64,000 nt of DNA from SVEL01 sp045123575 (GTDB taxonomy: Bacteria > Bacillota > Clostridia > Lachnospirales > Lachnospiraceae): positions 1-64,000 of the forward strand of contig JBGVKG010000036.1 in NCBI GenBank assembly GCA_045123575.1. The letters are read 5' to 3'. The position numbers and the translations under genes are program-made. The notes beneath the pieces were generated by a model. It was given only the letters and a program-made list of their open reading frames with translations, was not told the origin of the DNA and did not search any database. Numbering within the stretch: the first letter of the stretch is position 1; the number at the start of each line of letters is the position of its first letter. Below are positions 16,742 through 25,251 of this stretch, piece after piece.

Positions 16742-18251
16742 CCTTCTTCAACCTCCTCTCAAGTCTTCCTACAAGTGCTGTAAGTATCATAACTATCGCC
16801 AAGTACACCAATGCTACCGCTATAAGTGGTGGGAACGCATCATATGTACGACTTCTAATATAGTCTGCACCTCTAGTCATATCCATAATGCCTATGTATC
16901 CTGATATAGATGTTTCCTTTATAAGTACGATAAGCTCATTACCTATCGCTGGAAGCACATTTTTGATAGCCTGTGGCAATATGAAATGTCTCATAGTCTG
17001 TACATAATTAAATCCAAGGCTTCTGCCTGCCTCAAACTGGCCGTTATCAATAGACATAATACCCGAACGAACTATCTCTGTCATATAAGCTGCAGAGTTA
17101 AGACCAAATGCCAATACCGCTACAAGCACCTTATCTATATTGGTCGATGCAAATATTACATAATAGATAATGAGGAGCTGTATCATAACAGGAGTTCCTC
17201 TGATAATAGTTACATAAGCTTTCACTAGCATATTTAAGAACTTAAGCTTACCTGTCTTGTCACTTGTAGCTCTGATGATAGCAAATACGAAACCAAATGC
17301 TACACCGATAACTACGGCAAAAAAGCTTATCTCAAGTGTTGTAAGAAGACCTTCCACTATGTATTTCCAACGGCTATCCTTTATGAAGTTATTCTCAAGT
17401 CTCTCCCATGAGAAGAAACCAAGTTCATCACTTAATCCATTTCTAACAACAATAACCTGTGTAGATGTAGTGTAGCTGTCAGTAAAGTTAATGCTTTTTA
17501 ATCTATCCTCTGTCACAGTCATACCAGCCATACCTATATCAGCCTTACCCGAGCTAACCGCTGTGATGATAGAATCAAACTCCATATCCTCTATCTCAAG
17601 CTCCATACCAAGAATGTCTGATATAGCAAGTGCCAAATCTGCATCTATACCAATTATCTCGCCACCTTCTACATATTCATATGGTTCGAAGGCTGCATTA
17701 GTAGCCATAACAAGTGTACCCTTTGACTTATCAGTTCCCTCTGGTGTCACATATTTGTAGCTACCCTTATTATCACCGATATAGTTATCGATAATCTTTT
17801 GCATAGTTCCGTTACTCTTGAGTTCCCTAAGTGCCTCATTGACCTTTTCTAATAACTCAGTATTCTCCTTTGCTATTGCAATAGCATAGTCCTCCTTAGT
17901 AAACTCTTCTTCAAGAATAGATAAGTCTCTATTCAATGCTACAAAGGCTTCTGCTGGAAGCTTATCTATAACAACACACTCTACCTTTCCCTGTTTTAAG
18001 GACTGTATAGCGTCTGCTCCCTTATTAAACTGTTCTATCCTTGCCTCCGTAAAGTCAGATACGTATATATCGCCTGTAGTTCCTAACTGTACGCCTATGC
18101 TTGTTGTTGTTAAATCATCAACACATGTTACATTTGACTTGCCTACTGGCTCGCTAGAACATGCTGTCATCGTTAATGCTGACAGGCTGGCTGTGATGAG
18201 CAACAGAAGCATTGCTAATGTTCTCTTTTTTGTTGAATTTTTGAAATTCAT
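16731..18251 (-). CDS. Fused amino-acid binding protein-permease with swapped binding-protein halves
   Basis: 506 residues: lipoprotein-type signal (C31 in TMTAC), binding-protein material (about 44-270), and a HisM/GlnP-type permease (about 295-500) with the EAA loop EAGRSLGFNYVQTMRHFILPQA. The order of the binding domain is unusual. Residues 44-158 (IGVQLGTTGD ... LKQGKVECVVIDKLPAEAF ... ALRELKSNGTMQKIIDNY) correspond to the second lobe and C-terminal return of family-3 solute-binding proteins. Residues 178-270 (KGTLVMATNAAFEPYEY ... MEFDSIITAVSSGKADIGMAGM) correspond to the first lobe. So the halves read lobe II then lobe I then permease, as in a circular permutation. AGGATG precedes the ATG. 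Imports a polar amino acid with the adjacent ATPase; substrate unknown. Confidence 0.88.
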   Translation of the reverse strand: MNFKNSTKKRTLAMLLLLITASLSALTMTACSSEPVGKSNVTCVDDLTTTSIGVQLGTTGDIYVSDFTEARIEQFNKGADAIQSLKQGKVECVVIDKLPAEAFVALNRDLSILEEEFTKEDYAIAIAKENTELLEKVNEALRELKSNGTMQKIIDNYIGDNKGSYKYVTPEGTDKSKGTLVMATNAAFEPYEYVEGGEIIGIDADLALAISDILGMELEIEDMEFDSIITAVSSGKADIGMAGMTVTEDRLKSINFTDSYTTSTQVIVVRNGLSDELGFFSWERLENNFIKDSRWKYIVEGLLTTLEISFFAVVIGVAFGFVFAIIRATSDKTGKLKFLNMLVKAYVTIIRGTPVMIQLLIIYYVIFASTNIDKVLVAVLAFGLNSAAYMTEIVRSGIMSIDNGQFEAGRSLGFNYVQTMRHFILPQAIKNVLPAIGNELIVLIKETSISGYIGIMDMTRGADYIRSRTYDAFPPLIAVALVYLAIVMILTALVGRLERRLKKDGR

Positions 18252-18283
18252 AGTGTCATCCTTTCTTTAATTTATATATTAGA

Positions 18284-19660
18284 TTATTTATATACATCTT
18301 CTAATGTGATAAGTATTCTATCATCATTAGGTTCACATTTAAACCCTGATTTTGAAATAAATCCATACCTATAACACGGAATTCCAGATTGCTTTATCTG
18401 AGATATCTCTTCATTTACCACAGCTTCCGTCACTGGCTCCTTACGAAACTTCACCTCATAGAAAATGTACCCTTTGTCATCTAATGTTACAATATCAAAT
18501 TCTCCATTAGTTTTATTTATAGGGTCGTCATAGTAATATTTACCTATTTTCTCAAATATCTCATCTATGTTTCCAGATATATTACATCTTATAAGATATT
18601 GCTTACATATATCTTCAAAAACTCGCGGAATATGTTGTGTTTCAAAATCCTCTTCTATATATTTCTTATAAAAAACTTCTGAATCCATAATATTCATTCT
18701 TGAAATATTTCTGAAAATGTATTTGTAATAAAACAAAGATAGGTTGTCCGATATAAAATAACCTGCTCTCTTTTTGTTATTCTCATCATTAATAGGTGCT
18801 TCTTTTTTTACCACATCCATTTTAATAAGTTTCTCAAGAATATCAACCAATGTTGGACCACTTGAAACGTTAGAATGACCCAAGATATCTTTGTACCTTG
18901 AATATCCCTTTGACAATGCCTCAAACACTTCATTAGCATTGGTTATCTTTGATATCTCCGAGCTTAAGTACATAGATACCTCATTCTCTAATCTAGCTCC
19001 AGGCGATGCAATTAAACCTATAATATTTTCTTTTACACTTTTTTTAGCATCAATCAACCTATTATAATACGGAATTCCACCAAATACACTATATAATCTT
19101 ACCTTATCTTCATCAGAGAAATCTTGATAAAACAATGCGGATTCATAATAATCCATCGGCTTTAAATTAATGGTTAAATCAATTCTTCCAAACAATGGAC
19201 TTTGCTTTTCTAACAACTCCTTCATGGTATCCACATAGGAGCCACATATTATCAATTTCATCAATGAAGTATCTTTGTACTTATCTATCATTGACTGTAA
19301 TATGCTATCTAGACCCTTGACATTCTCTCTCAGATACGAATATTCATCAAGCACAAGTATTAATTTCTCACTCTCCGCCCTTTTAAACAGATAATCTAAC
19401 AATTCTTCCATAGAACGGAAGAAAGGCTTAGGAAAATCGAAGATATCACCTATTATTTCCGATAAACTTTCTATATTGCTATTCTCTGTAGTTTGCTTGC
19501 ATTCATAATAAATGCTTTGCACATCTGTTTCTTTTAACACTTGCTTTATAAGCTCACTCTTACCAATACGCCTTCTACCATATATAAGCGAGACCATCTG
19601 CTCGTCCTTTTTTATAGTATCAAGCATAACTTTTCTTTCTCTTTCTCGTCCATAAAACAC
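18284..19660 (-). CDS. AAA ATPase with C-terminal DUF234 nuclease-like domain
   Basis: 458 residues. The N-terminal ATPase has the FYGRERE start, Walker A YGRRRIGKSEL, Walker B LILVLDEYSYL and a sensor-like LIICGSYV segment; a winged-helix-like region follows. The C-terminal DUF234 part has GEFDIVTLDDKGYIFYEVKFR, a PD-(D/E)xK pattern (D...ExK). Such archaeal-type ATPases are widespread, often mobile, and of unknown function; a toxin or defence role has been suggested for some. Start is GTG at 19660 with GGTGA upstream; an in-frame GTG at 19669 is possible but badly spaced. It lies 32 bp upstream of the ABC transporter gene on the same strand and may be co-transcribed. Confidence 0.85.
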   Translation of the reverse strand: MFYGRERERKVMLDTIKKDEQMVSLIYGRRRIGKSELIKQVLKETDVQSIYYECKQTTENSNIESLSEIIGDIFDFPKPFFRSMEELLDYLFKRAESEKLILVLDEYSYLRENVKGLDSILQSMIDKYKDTSLMKLIICGSYVDTMKELLEKQSPLFGRIDLTINLKPMDYYESALFYQDFSDEDKVRLYSVFGGIPYYNRLIDAKKSVKENIIGLIASPGARLENEVSMYLSSEISKITNANEVFEALSKGYSRYKDILGHSNVSSGPTLVDILEKLIKMDVVKKEAPINDENNKKRAGYFISDNLSLFYYKYIFRNISRMNIMDSEVFYKKYIEEDFETQHIPRVFEDICKQYLIRCNISGNIDEIFEKIGKYYYDDPINKTNGEFDIVTLDDKGYIFYEVKFRKEPVTEAVVNEEISQIKQSGIPCYRYGFISKSGFKCEPNDDRILITLEDVYK

Positions 19661-19703
19661 TATTATCACCGCCTCTCTATTAATATTTTATAATATTTTC
19701 TTG

Positions 19704-19732
19704 ATTATAATATTAATATTCTTTTTTGTCAA
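19704..19732 (-). promoter_or_regulatory. Consensus promoter of the AAA-DUF234 gene
   Basis: Minus strand TTGACA (19732-19727), 17 bp, TATAAT (19709-19704): perfect in both boxes and spacing. It ends about 45 bp upstream of the GTG start. Confidence 0.8.
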
Positions 19733-19783
19733 TTTTTATTCGGTCGCAACCGAGTCGATTTGTTTCGAATAAAAATTATTATC

Positions 19784-20175
19784 AAAAAAAGACATAGATG
19801 CAAATAAACTTGCCATTACTCCTACGTATTATCTGCGTCCTCTGAGCTCGTCTCGAATTCAGTCGCTCCGCTCCTTACTTCTCGACCATCTCAGCCATCC
19901 TATGATTTCAGAATATATAAAAAAGAGCGTCTGACAAGTAAACTTGCCATTCGGTTTCCTCACCCGTTCTCAAAGAGATAATATTGCGCCAATGTCTCTT
20001 TTCGTCTCGATTCTGGTCGCTTCGCTCCCTTCATCTCGCCCAACTCGACATTGCCTATGAACGCAAAAAAAGACACAGATGCAAGTAAACTTGCCATTAC
20101 TCCTACGTATTATCTGCGTCCTCTGAGCTCGTCTCGAATTCAGTCGCTCCGCTCCTTACTTCTCGACCATCTCAG
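19784..20175 (-). repeat. Tandem array of three terminator-like intergenic repeats
   Basis: Two 111-bp copies (19784-19894 and 20065-20175) differ at only 2 positions. A diverged third copy (19919-20053) lies between them and keeps the CAAGTAAACTTG core and the GTCTCGATTC...GTCGCTTCGCTCCCTTC block. Read on the minus strand, each unit has a first stem (CTGAG/CTCAG, or CAATGTC/GACATTG in the middle copy), then a second hairpin with the inner palindrome GCAAGTTTACTTGC, then 6-7 T. Each unit therefore looks like a structured block plus a terminator, all facing the same way as rpsI. No coding potential was seen. Confidence 0.85.
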
Positions 20176-20196
20176 ATTCCTATGGAATCGCGAATA

Positions 20197-20236
20197 TACA
20201 AAAAGAGCCAGCCGCAAGTAAACTTGCTTCTGGCTC
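20197..20236 (-). terminator. rplM-rpsI terminator
   Basis: GAGCCAG (20205-20211) pairs with CTGGCTC (20230-20236) and GCAAGT (20214-20219) with ACTTGC (20222-20227); on the minus strand it is followed by TTTTTG. It shares the GCAAGT/ACTTGC heart with the repeat array just downstream, so the array may descend from it. Confidence 0.9.
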
Positions 20237-20266
20237 TCTTTCCATATCCGCGTTCCGCAGATAATA

Positions 20267-20668
20267 CTATCTCTTGCTGAACTGTGGAGCTCTTCTCGCT
20301 GCCTTTAAACCTGGCTTCTTTCTTTCCTTCATTCTTGGATCTCTTGTTAAGAATCCTTCCTTCTTTAATGTTGGTCTGAAATCTGCATCTGCCTGTAATA
20401 AAGCTCTTGCAACACCATGTCTGATAGCACCAGCCTGGCCTGTGTAACCACCGCCGTGTACGTTAACTAAAACGTCATACTTATCAGCTGTCTCTGTAGC
20501 TACTAATGGCTGACGAACGATAACCTTCAATGTCTCAAGACCGAAGTACTCATCGATGTCTCTCTTATTTATAGTAACCTTACCTGTACCAGGTACTAAA
20601 TATACTCTTGCGATACTGCTCTTTCTTCTACCTGTTCCGTAGAACTTTGAATTTGCTTTCTTAGCCAC
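20267..20668 (-). CDS. rpsI: 30S ribosomal protein S9
   Basis: 133 residues, complete. The N-terminal FYGTGRRKSSIARV, the central GGGYTGQAGAIRHGVARAL and the basic C-terminal tail ending RRAPQFSKR, which reaches the P-site tRNA, are all present. It follows rplM by 24 bp with a GGAGGAAATAA ribosome binding site, the usual rplM-rpsI pair. Confidence 0.99.
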   Translation of the reverse strand: MAKKANSKFYGTGRRKSSIARVYLVPGTGKVTINKRDIDEYFGLETLKVIVRQPLVATETADKYDVLVNVHGGGYTGQAGAIRHGVARALLQADADFRPTLKKEGFLTRDPRMKERKKPGLKAARRAPQFSKR

Positions 20669-20692
20669 TGTTATTTCCTCCTTCCAGATCTA

Positions 20693-21121
20693 TTAGAATG
20701 TTAATGTCTCAGGCTTCTGAGCTGCATGTGGATGCTCTGCTCCAGCGTATACGTGAAGCTTTGTGTACATCTGTCTTCCTAAAGGTCCCTTTGGAAGCAT
20801 ACCCTTAACTGCATGCTCGATAACTCTTTCAGGATGCTTAGCTAACATTTCCTTTAATGTAGTTTCCTTTAAGCCACCTACATAGTCTGAATGATGGTAG
20901 TAAACCTTCTGATCCATCTTCTTACCTGTAACAGCAATCTTCTCAGCGTTAACTACGATTACATAGTCACCTGCATCGATGTGTGGTGTGTACTCTGGCT
21001 TATTCTTTCCTCTTAAAACCTTAGCGATCTCAGCTGAAAGACGACCAAGTGTACAGCCTGTAGCGTCAACTACATACCATTTTCTTTCAATTTTCTCTGG
21101 ATTAGCCATAAATGTCTTCAT
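20693..21121 (-). CDS. rplM: 50S ribosomal protein L13
   Basis: 142 residues, complete. KWYVVDATGCTLGRLSAEIAKVLRGKNKPEYTPH is the conserved N-terminal region, followed by GGLKETTLKEMLAKHPERV and the MLPKGPLGRQMYTKLHVYAG segment. First gene of the rplM-rpsI operon, behind a consensus promoter and a structured leader of about 190 nt. Confidence 0.99.
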   Translation of the reverse strand: MKTFMANPEKIERKWYVVDATGCTLGRLSAEIAKVLRGKNKPEYTPHIDAGDYVIVVNAEKIAVTGKKMDQKVYYHHSDYVGGLKETTLKEMLAKHPERVIEHAVKGMLPKGPLGRQMYTKLHVYAGAEHPHAAQKPETLTF

Positions 21122-21320
21122 TGGTTATTCCTCCTATAAGTTTGATTAAAATATTATTCTTGGCTTTCAAGATTCCACTAGAGAATAGAGAAAACCCGAA
21201 CTGCCTTTGGCAGCTCCTCCAACATATCTGCTTCGGTCTGTGAGATAAACCTTACAGATTAGCAACTTGTGGTATCCTATGCACGATAATCAGTCAGTAC
21301 GCAGGCTGCCACAATTAAAC
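21122..21320 (-). promoter_or_regulatory. Structured rplM mRNA leader
   Basis: Between the consensus promoter and rplM, the minus-strand RNA can form a nested hairpin: CCGAA...TTCGG outside, CTGCC-AAA-GGCAG inside (21195-21220 region), directly followed by GTTTTCTC, which looks like an attenuator. A second candidate stem lies around AAGTTGCTAATCTGTAAGG and CACAGAC. L13 leaders with autoregulatory roles are known in Firmicutes; I cannot confirm it is the same motif. Confidence 0.55.
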
Positions 21321-21349
21321 ATTATATTTCAATTGTTATATATTGTCAA
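21321..21349 (-). promoter_or_regulatory. rplM-rpsI promoter
   Basis: Minus strand TTGACA (21349-21344), 17 bp, TATAAT (21326-21321): perfect consensus, as expected for a ribosomal operon. Confidence 0.85.
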
Positions 21350-21415
21350 ACGTTTTTTCCTATATTTTCGATATTTTTTTGAACTAATGTAAATTATCTT
21401 CTTGGTGGCACATTT

Positions 21416-21757
21416 CTAGAAATTATTTCCGTTCCATCCCCAGTCACTTACACCGTGATATGTCACATACACCTTGTTAGCCGGTATACCTAATTCTTTC
21501 TCATATAGTTCACATATCTTAGCAGTCATCGTCTCATAAGCTGACTTAGTACCATTTCCAAATAGGCTAACTGATACATAAGCACCCTTGTCTAACTTAT
21601 TTCCACCCATATACAAGTCATAATTATCTTCGAAGCCTACCATAAGGAAACTCTCCGGCTTATTTAATATAGCCATTGCCTTTCCAAACTCAGTCTTCAA
21701 TATATCTCTCTTCTCCTGTGGTACTGATATTGTTATCTTTGAATCTATAAATGGCAT
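21416..21757 (-). CDS. MIF-like tautomerase family protein
   Basis: 113 residues, the size of macrophage migration inhibitory factor homologues. The initiator Met is followed by Pro2 (MPFIDSKITISV), the catalytic base of phenylpyruvate tautomerases, and the DLYMGGNKLDKGAYVSVSLFG and C-terminal VYVTYHGVSDWGWNGNNF segments match the family. Natural substrate in bacteria is unknown. It follows truA by 18 bp in the ecfA-ecfT-truA operon and is the last gene before the rplM promoter. Confidence 0.88.
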   Translation of the reverse strand: MPFIDSKITISVPQEKRDILKTEFGKAMAILNKPESFLMVGFEDNYDLYMGGNKLDKGAYVSVSLFGNGTKSAYETMTAKICELYEKELGIPANKVYVTYHGVSDWGWNGNNF

Positions 21758-21775
21758 AATTTATTCCTCCTATAA

Positions 21776-22540
21776 TTAATCAAATTTTATTTCGCCCAAA
21801 TCCTCATACTGTATCTTAACAAGTGTCAATCCCTCTGCTGGAGCCTTTGGTCCTGCCACATCTCTGTTGCAAGCCTCCAATATTTCCTTCACATGCTCTG
21901 GTGGATATACACCCAAGCCTACCTTAACCAAAGTTCCCACGATGATACGCACCATATTGTATAAGAACCCATTGCCTGATATCACGAAATGTATCATATC
22001 ATTTTCCTTGAATACATCCAGCTTATATACAGTACGAACAGTATTCTCCACCTGTGTACGGTTCGAGCAGAAGCTCTTAAAATCATGTTCACCTACTATA
22101 TACTCTGCTGCCTGCTTCATCTTCTCCACATCAAGAGGCATATACACAAAGTACGAATACAATCGTTCTGTTGGCATCGGATGACGCTTATTTAATATCT
22201 TGTATTCGTAGGTCTTTATACTGTTTGTAAATCTCGGATGAAAATCTGCTGGCACCTCAAAGGACTCCTGCACTCTTATATCTTCAGGCAATCTTTGATT
22301 AAGAGCAAAGCTCATCTTCTCCGCTGGTATCTTAGACTCAGTATCAAACACTGCTACATTGCCAAGGGCATGCACTCCAGAGTCTGTACGGCTAGCACCT
22401 ATAACTACTATTTCCTCATTTAACAGACGACTAAGCTCTCTATTGATGATTTCTTCCACAGTGATACCATTTATCTGTATCTGCCATCCACAGTAATTTG
22501 TTCCATCATATGCAATTCTTAAGAAAACTCTCTTTCCCAT
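21776..22540 (-). CDS. truA: tRNA pseudouridine(38-40) synthase
   Basis: 254 residues. Converts uridine to pseudouridine at positions 38-40 of the tRNA anticodon arm. The catalytic aspartate is in GASRTDSGVHALGN; KTYEYKILN and SGNGFLYNMVRIIVGTLVKVG are the other family motifs. Its place directly after ecfT and near rplM-rpsI is the standard Firmicutes order. Confidence 0.97.
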   Translation of the reverse strand: MGKRVFLRIAYDGTNYCGWQIQINGITVEEIINRELSRLLNEEIVVIGASRTDSGVHALGNVAVFDTESKIPAEKMSFALNQRLPEDIRVQESFEVPADFHPRFTNSIKTYEYKILNKRHPMPTERLYSYFVYMPLDVEKMKQAAEYIVGEHDFKSFCSNRTQVENTVRTVYKLDVFKENDMIHFVISGNGFLYNMVRIIVGTLVKVGLGVYPPEHVKEILEACNRDVAGPKAPAEGLTLVKIQYEDLGEIKFD

Positions 22541-22599
22541 ATTTTAATCCTTTTTCATCTTTATAATGACATTTCTAGCTAGCTCACTCATTCCCTGTC

Positions 22600-23448
22600 C
22601 TAGCCTAAAAGACTTCCTACAACAATATTTATATATCTCATCACAAAATCATTCACAAATATAGTCGCCACCAATGCCAACATAAATACAACTATGGTCA
22701 CATAAGCACATGTATCCACCTTTTTATACTTAAGTGGCTTCATCTTCGTTCTGCCCTCTCCGCCTCTGTAGCATCGAGCCTCCATAGCATTAGCTAGGTC
22801 CATGGCGCGCTTTATAGCAGATATAAGTAGTGGCACCAGCAATGGTATCATAGCCTTGGCCTTCTTTATAAGACCACCTGTCTCAAAATCTGCACCTCTT
22901 GCCTTCTGCGCCTTCATTATCTTATCTGCCTCTTCCATCAGTATAGGTATGAAGCGAAATGCTATAGATATCATCATAGCTATCTCATGGACAGGCACTT
23001 TAATCCGATTCAAAGGTGCAAATGATTTTTCCAAACCATCAGCAACATCCGTTGGCGTAGTTGTAAGCGTCATAATAGATGAACCCACAAGAAGTAACAT
23101 CAGTCGATACATCATCTCGATACCTTTGATTATACCTTCAACAGATATCTTGAAGATACCCCACTGTGCAAGCATATGTGCTCCTTCTGTGAAAAGTATC
23201 GTGAATGTTCCGCTAAACAACAATATAAATAATATAGATTTTAATCCCTTAAGCATACGCTTAAATGGCACCTTAGACATTATTATTACAGTTACTAAGA
23301 ACATTGTTGAAATAGTATATCCCAGCAAATTTCCCGCCACAAATAAGCCGATGATGTACATAAATGTACCAAACAGCTTAACTCGTGGATCCAACTTATG
23401 AATAGTTGAATCTGCTTGATAATATTGTCCTATTGTTATATCACTCAT
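22600..23448 (-). CDS. ecfT: Energy-coupling factor transporter transmembrane protein
   Basis: 282 residues with about five to six membrane segments. EcfT joins the vitamin-binding S-components to the EcfA ATPases. The two coupling-helix motifs ending in small-Arg-Gly are visible: KAQKARGADFE and AMEARCYRGG. It lies 31 bp after the fused ATPase gene. No S-component gene is in the window, as usual for group II ECF modules, which are shared by several vitamin transporters. Confidence 0.95.
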   Translation of the reverse strand: MSDITIGQYYQADSTIHKLDPRVKLFGTFMYIIGLFVAGNLLGYTISTMFLVTVIIMSKVPFKRMLKGLKSILFILLFSGTFTILFTEGAHMLAQWGIFKISVEGIIKGIEMMYRLMLLLVGSSIMTLTTTPTDVADGLEKSFAPLNRIKVPVHEIAMMISIAFRFIPILMEEADKIMKAQKARGADFETGGLIKKAKAMIPLLVPLLISAIKRAMDLANAMEARCYRGGEGRTKMKPLKYKKVDTCAYVTIVVFMLALVATIFVNDFVMRYINIVVGSLLG

Positions 23449-23479
23449 AATTCTTTAATATTTCCTAAATCTTTCTACT

Positions 23480-25225
23480 TTAATTAGCTAATATCTCCAC
23501 AGCTTCATCTACAGTAGTAATTATATGGCCTGTATCTGCCATTAGATATGTTACCTGAGGTGCCGCTAACCCTATATTTTCAAGGTCTTTATAATGGCTA
23601 AATACATCTCTTACAGTGCCATCATACAGCTTTCTTGCCTGACTCATAACTACCAGTCTGTCTGCATATCTAGCCACATCTTCCATACTATGAGATACAA
23701 GTATAATAGCTATATCTCTTTTTAACTGAAGCTCCTTTAAGGTCTCTAATATGCTATCTCTTCCCTTAGGATCCAAACCAGCTGTCGGCTCATCTAATAT
23801 AAGCACCTCTGGATTCATAGCCAATACACCTGCTATGGCTACTCTACGTTTCTCACCACCAGACAATTCGAATGGTGATTTATCATAATAGCTCTCGTCA
23901 AGCCCAACCTGCTTTATAGATTTTCTAGCAGCATTTTCTATCTCTTCTTTACTCAGTCCTAAATTCTTTGGACCAAAACATACATCCTCAAAGACAGTCG
24001 CTTCAAATAACTGATGTTCTGGATACTGAAATACAAGTCCTACGTGCTTTCTTAGGAGTGGCAATGAAAATTCCTTGCTATATATACTATTTCCTTTATA
24101 ATATATCTGACCTGCATCAGCCTTTAATAAACCATTTAAATGTTGTATGAGTGTTGACTTACCTGAGCCAGTATGGCCTATGATGCCTATAAACTCGCCC
24201 TTGTGGATATCTATACTTACACCATCAAGTGCTCCTTTTTCATAAGCAGTTCCTTCCTCATATACATACTTAAGATTCTCCGCTCGCATAAGAAGTGTAT
24301 CTGCAGTTTTCTTTATGTCACTAGAAGTCGGTTTATCATTATATACAACTTTAGCCTTATATGCTGACATATCACCTTTAACAGCCCTAAAACGCTCCTT
24401 AAACTCATCTATAGACAAAACACACTGCCCCATATCTGTACCATTTTGAGTAAGCTTATACGCTATATCAGTGACCTGTGGCACATCCAATCCCAATGCC
24501 TTTATCTCATCTACACGAGCAAACACTTCTCTTGGCGTTCCTTCCATAACCACTCGACCATTATCCATTACAAAGACCTTATCAGCATCGATAACTTCAT
24601 CCATATGATGAGTAATCAATATAACGGTCACCTTTTCCTGTTTATTAAGCTCCTTAACAGTGTTTATAACCTCAAGACGCCCATTGGGGTCTAGCATAGC
24701 TGTAGGCTCATCTAGAACGATACATTTCGGCTTCATAGCCACTATACCGGCTATAGCCACTCGCTGCTTTTGTCCACCAGACAGCTTTGTAGGCGAATGA
24801 TGTCTATATTCAAGCATCCCCACAGCACTTAATGCCTTTTCCACCCGTTCCCATATTTCTTCTGTTGGAACACCTAGATTTTCCGGACCAAATCCTACAT
24901 CTTCTTCAACCATAGTTGCAATTATCTGATTGTCTGGATTTTGAAATACCATACCTGCATTGCGGCGTATCTCCCATATGTTAGCCTCGTCCTTTGTATC
25001 CATACCAGCTACATACAACATTCCCTCATCTGGTGTCAGCATAGCATTAATGTGTCTGGCAAATGTCGACTTGCCAGAACCATTATGACCAAGGATGGCT
25101 ATAAACTGGCCTTCTTCTACATCAATATTTACACCATCTAAGGCACTATTTTCCTCTATGATATTGTCTTCCTCATCTGTCACCGAAAAACGGTGTACCA
25201 GATTCACCGACTTAATAATACTCAT
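23480..25225 (-). CDS. ecfA: ECF transporter ATPase, two ATPase domains fused in one chain
   Basis: 581 residues made of two complete ABC ATPase domains, about 1-270 and 305-581. Domain 1: GHNGSGKST, signature KLSGGQKQR, Walker B CIVLDEPTAMLDP, ITHHMDEV. Domain 2: GHTGSGKST, ELSGGEKRR, LILDEPTAGLDP, VSHSMEDV. They correspond to EcfA1 and EcfA2, normally separate neighbouring genes, so the heterodimer is here a single polypeptide. No frameshift is involved; a linker of about 35 residues joins them. The fusion would fix A1:A2 stoichiometry. Downstream are ecfT, truA and a MIF-like gene. Confidence 0.95.
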   Translation of the reverse strand: MSIIKSVNLVHRFSVTDEEDNIIEENSALDGVNIDVEEGQFIAILGHNGSGKSTFARHINAMLTPDEGMLYVAGMDTKDEANIWEIRRNAGMVFQNPDNQIIATMVEEDVGFGPENLGVPTEEIWERVEKALSAVGMLEYRHHSPTKLSGGQKQRVAIAGIVAMKPKCIVLDEPTAMLDPNGRLEVINTVKELNKQEKVTVILITHHMDEVIDADKVFVMDNGRVVMEGTPREVFARVDEIKALGLDVPQVTDIAYKLTQNGTDMGQCVLSIDEFKERFRAVKGDMSAYKAKVVYNDKPTSSDIKKTADTLLMRAENLKYVYEEGTAYEKGALDGVSIDIHKGEFIGIIGHTGSGKSTLIQHLNGLLKADAGQIYYKGNSIYSKEFSLPLLRKHVGLVFQYPEHQLFEATVFEDVCFGPKNLGLSKEEIENAARKSIKQVGLDESYYDKSPFELSGGEKRRVAIAGVLAMNPEVLILDEPTAGLDPKGRDSILETLKELQLKRDIAIILVSHSMEDVARYADRLVVMSQARKLYDGTVRDVFSHYKDLENIGLAAPQVTYLMADTGHIITTVDEAVEILAN

Positions 25226-25251
25226 TTTCTATTCCTAATTACTACCTTTTA

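Noticed and set aside
19784..20175. CRISPR array
   Set aside because: Only three units of 111-135 bp, no short regular spacers, and the units fold into terminators.
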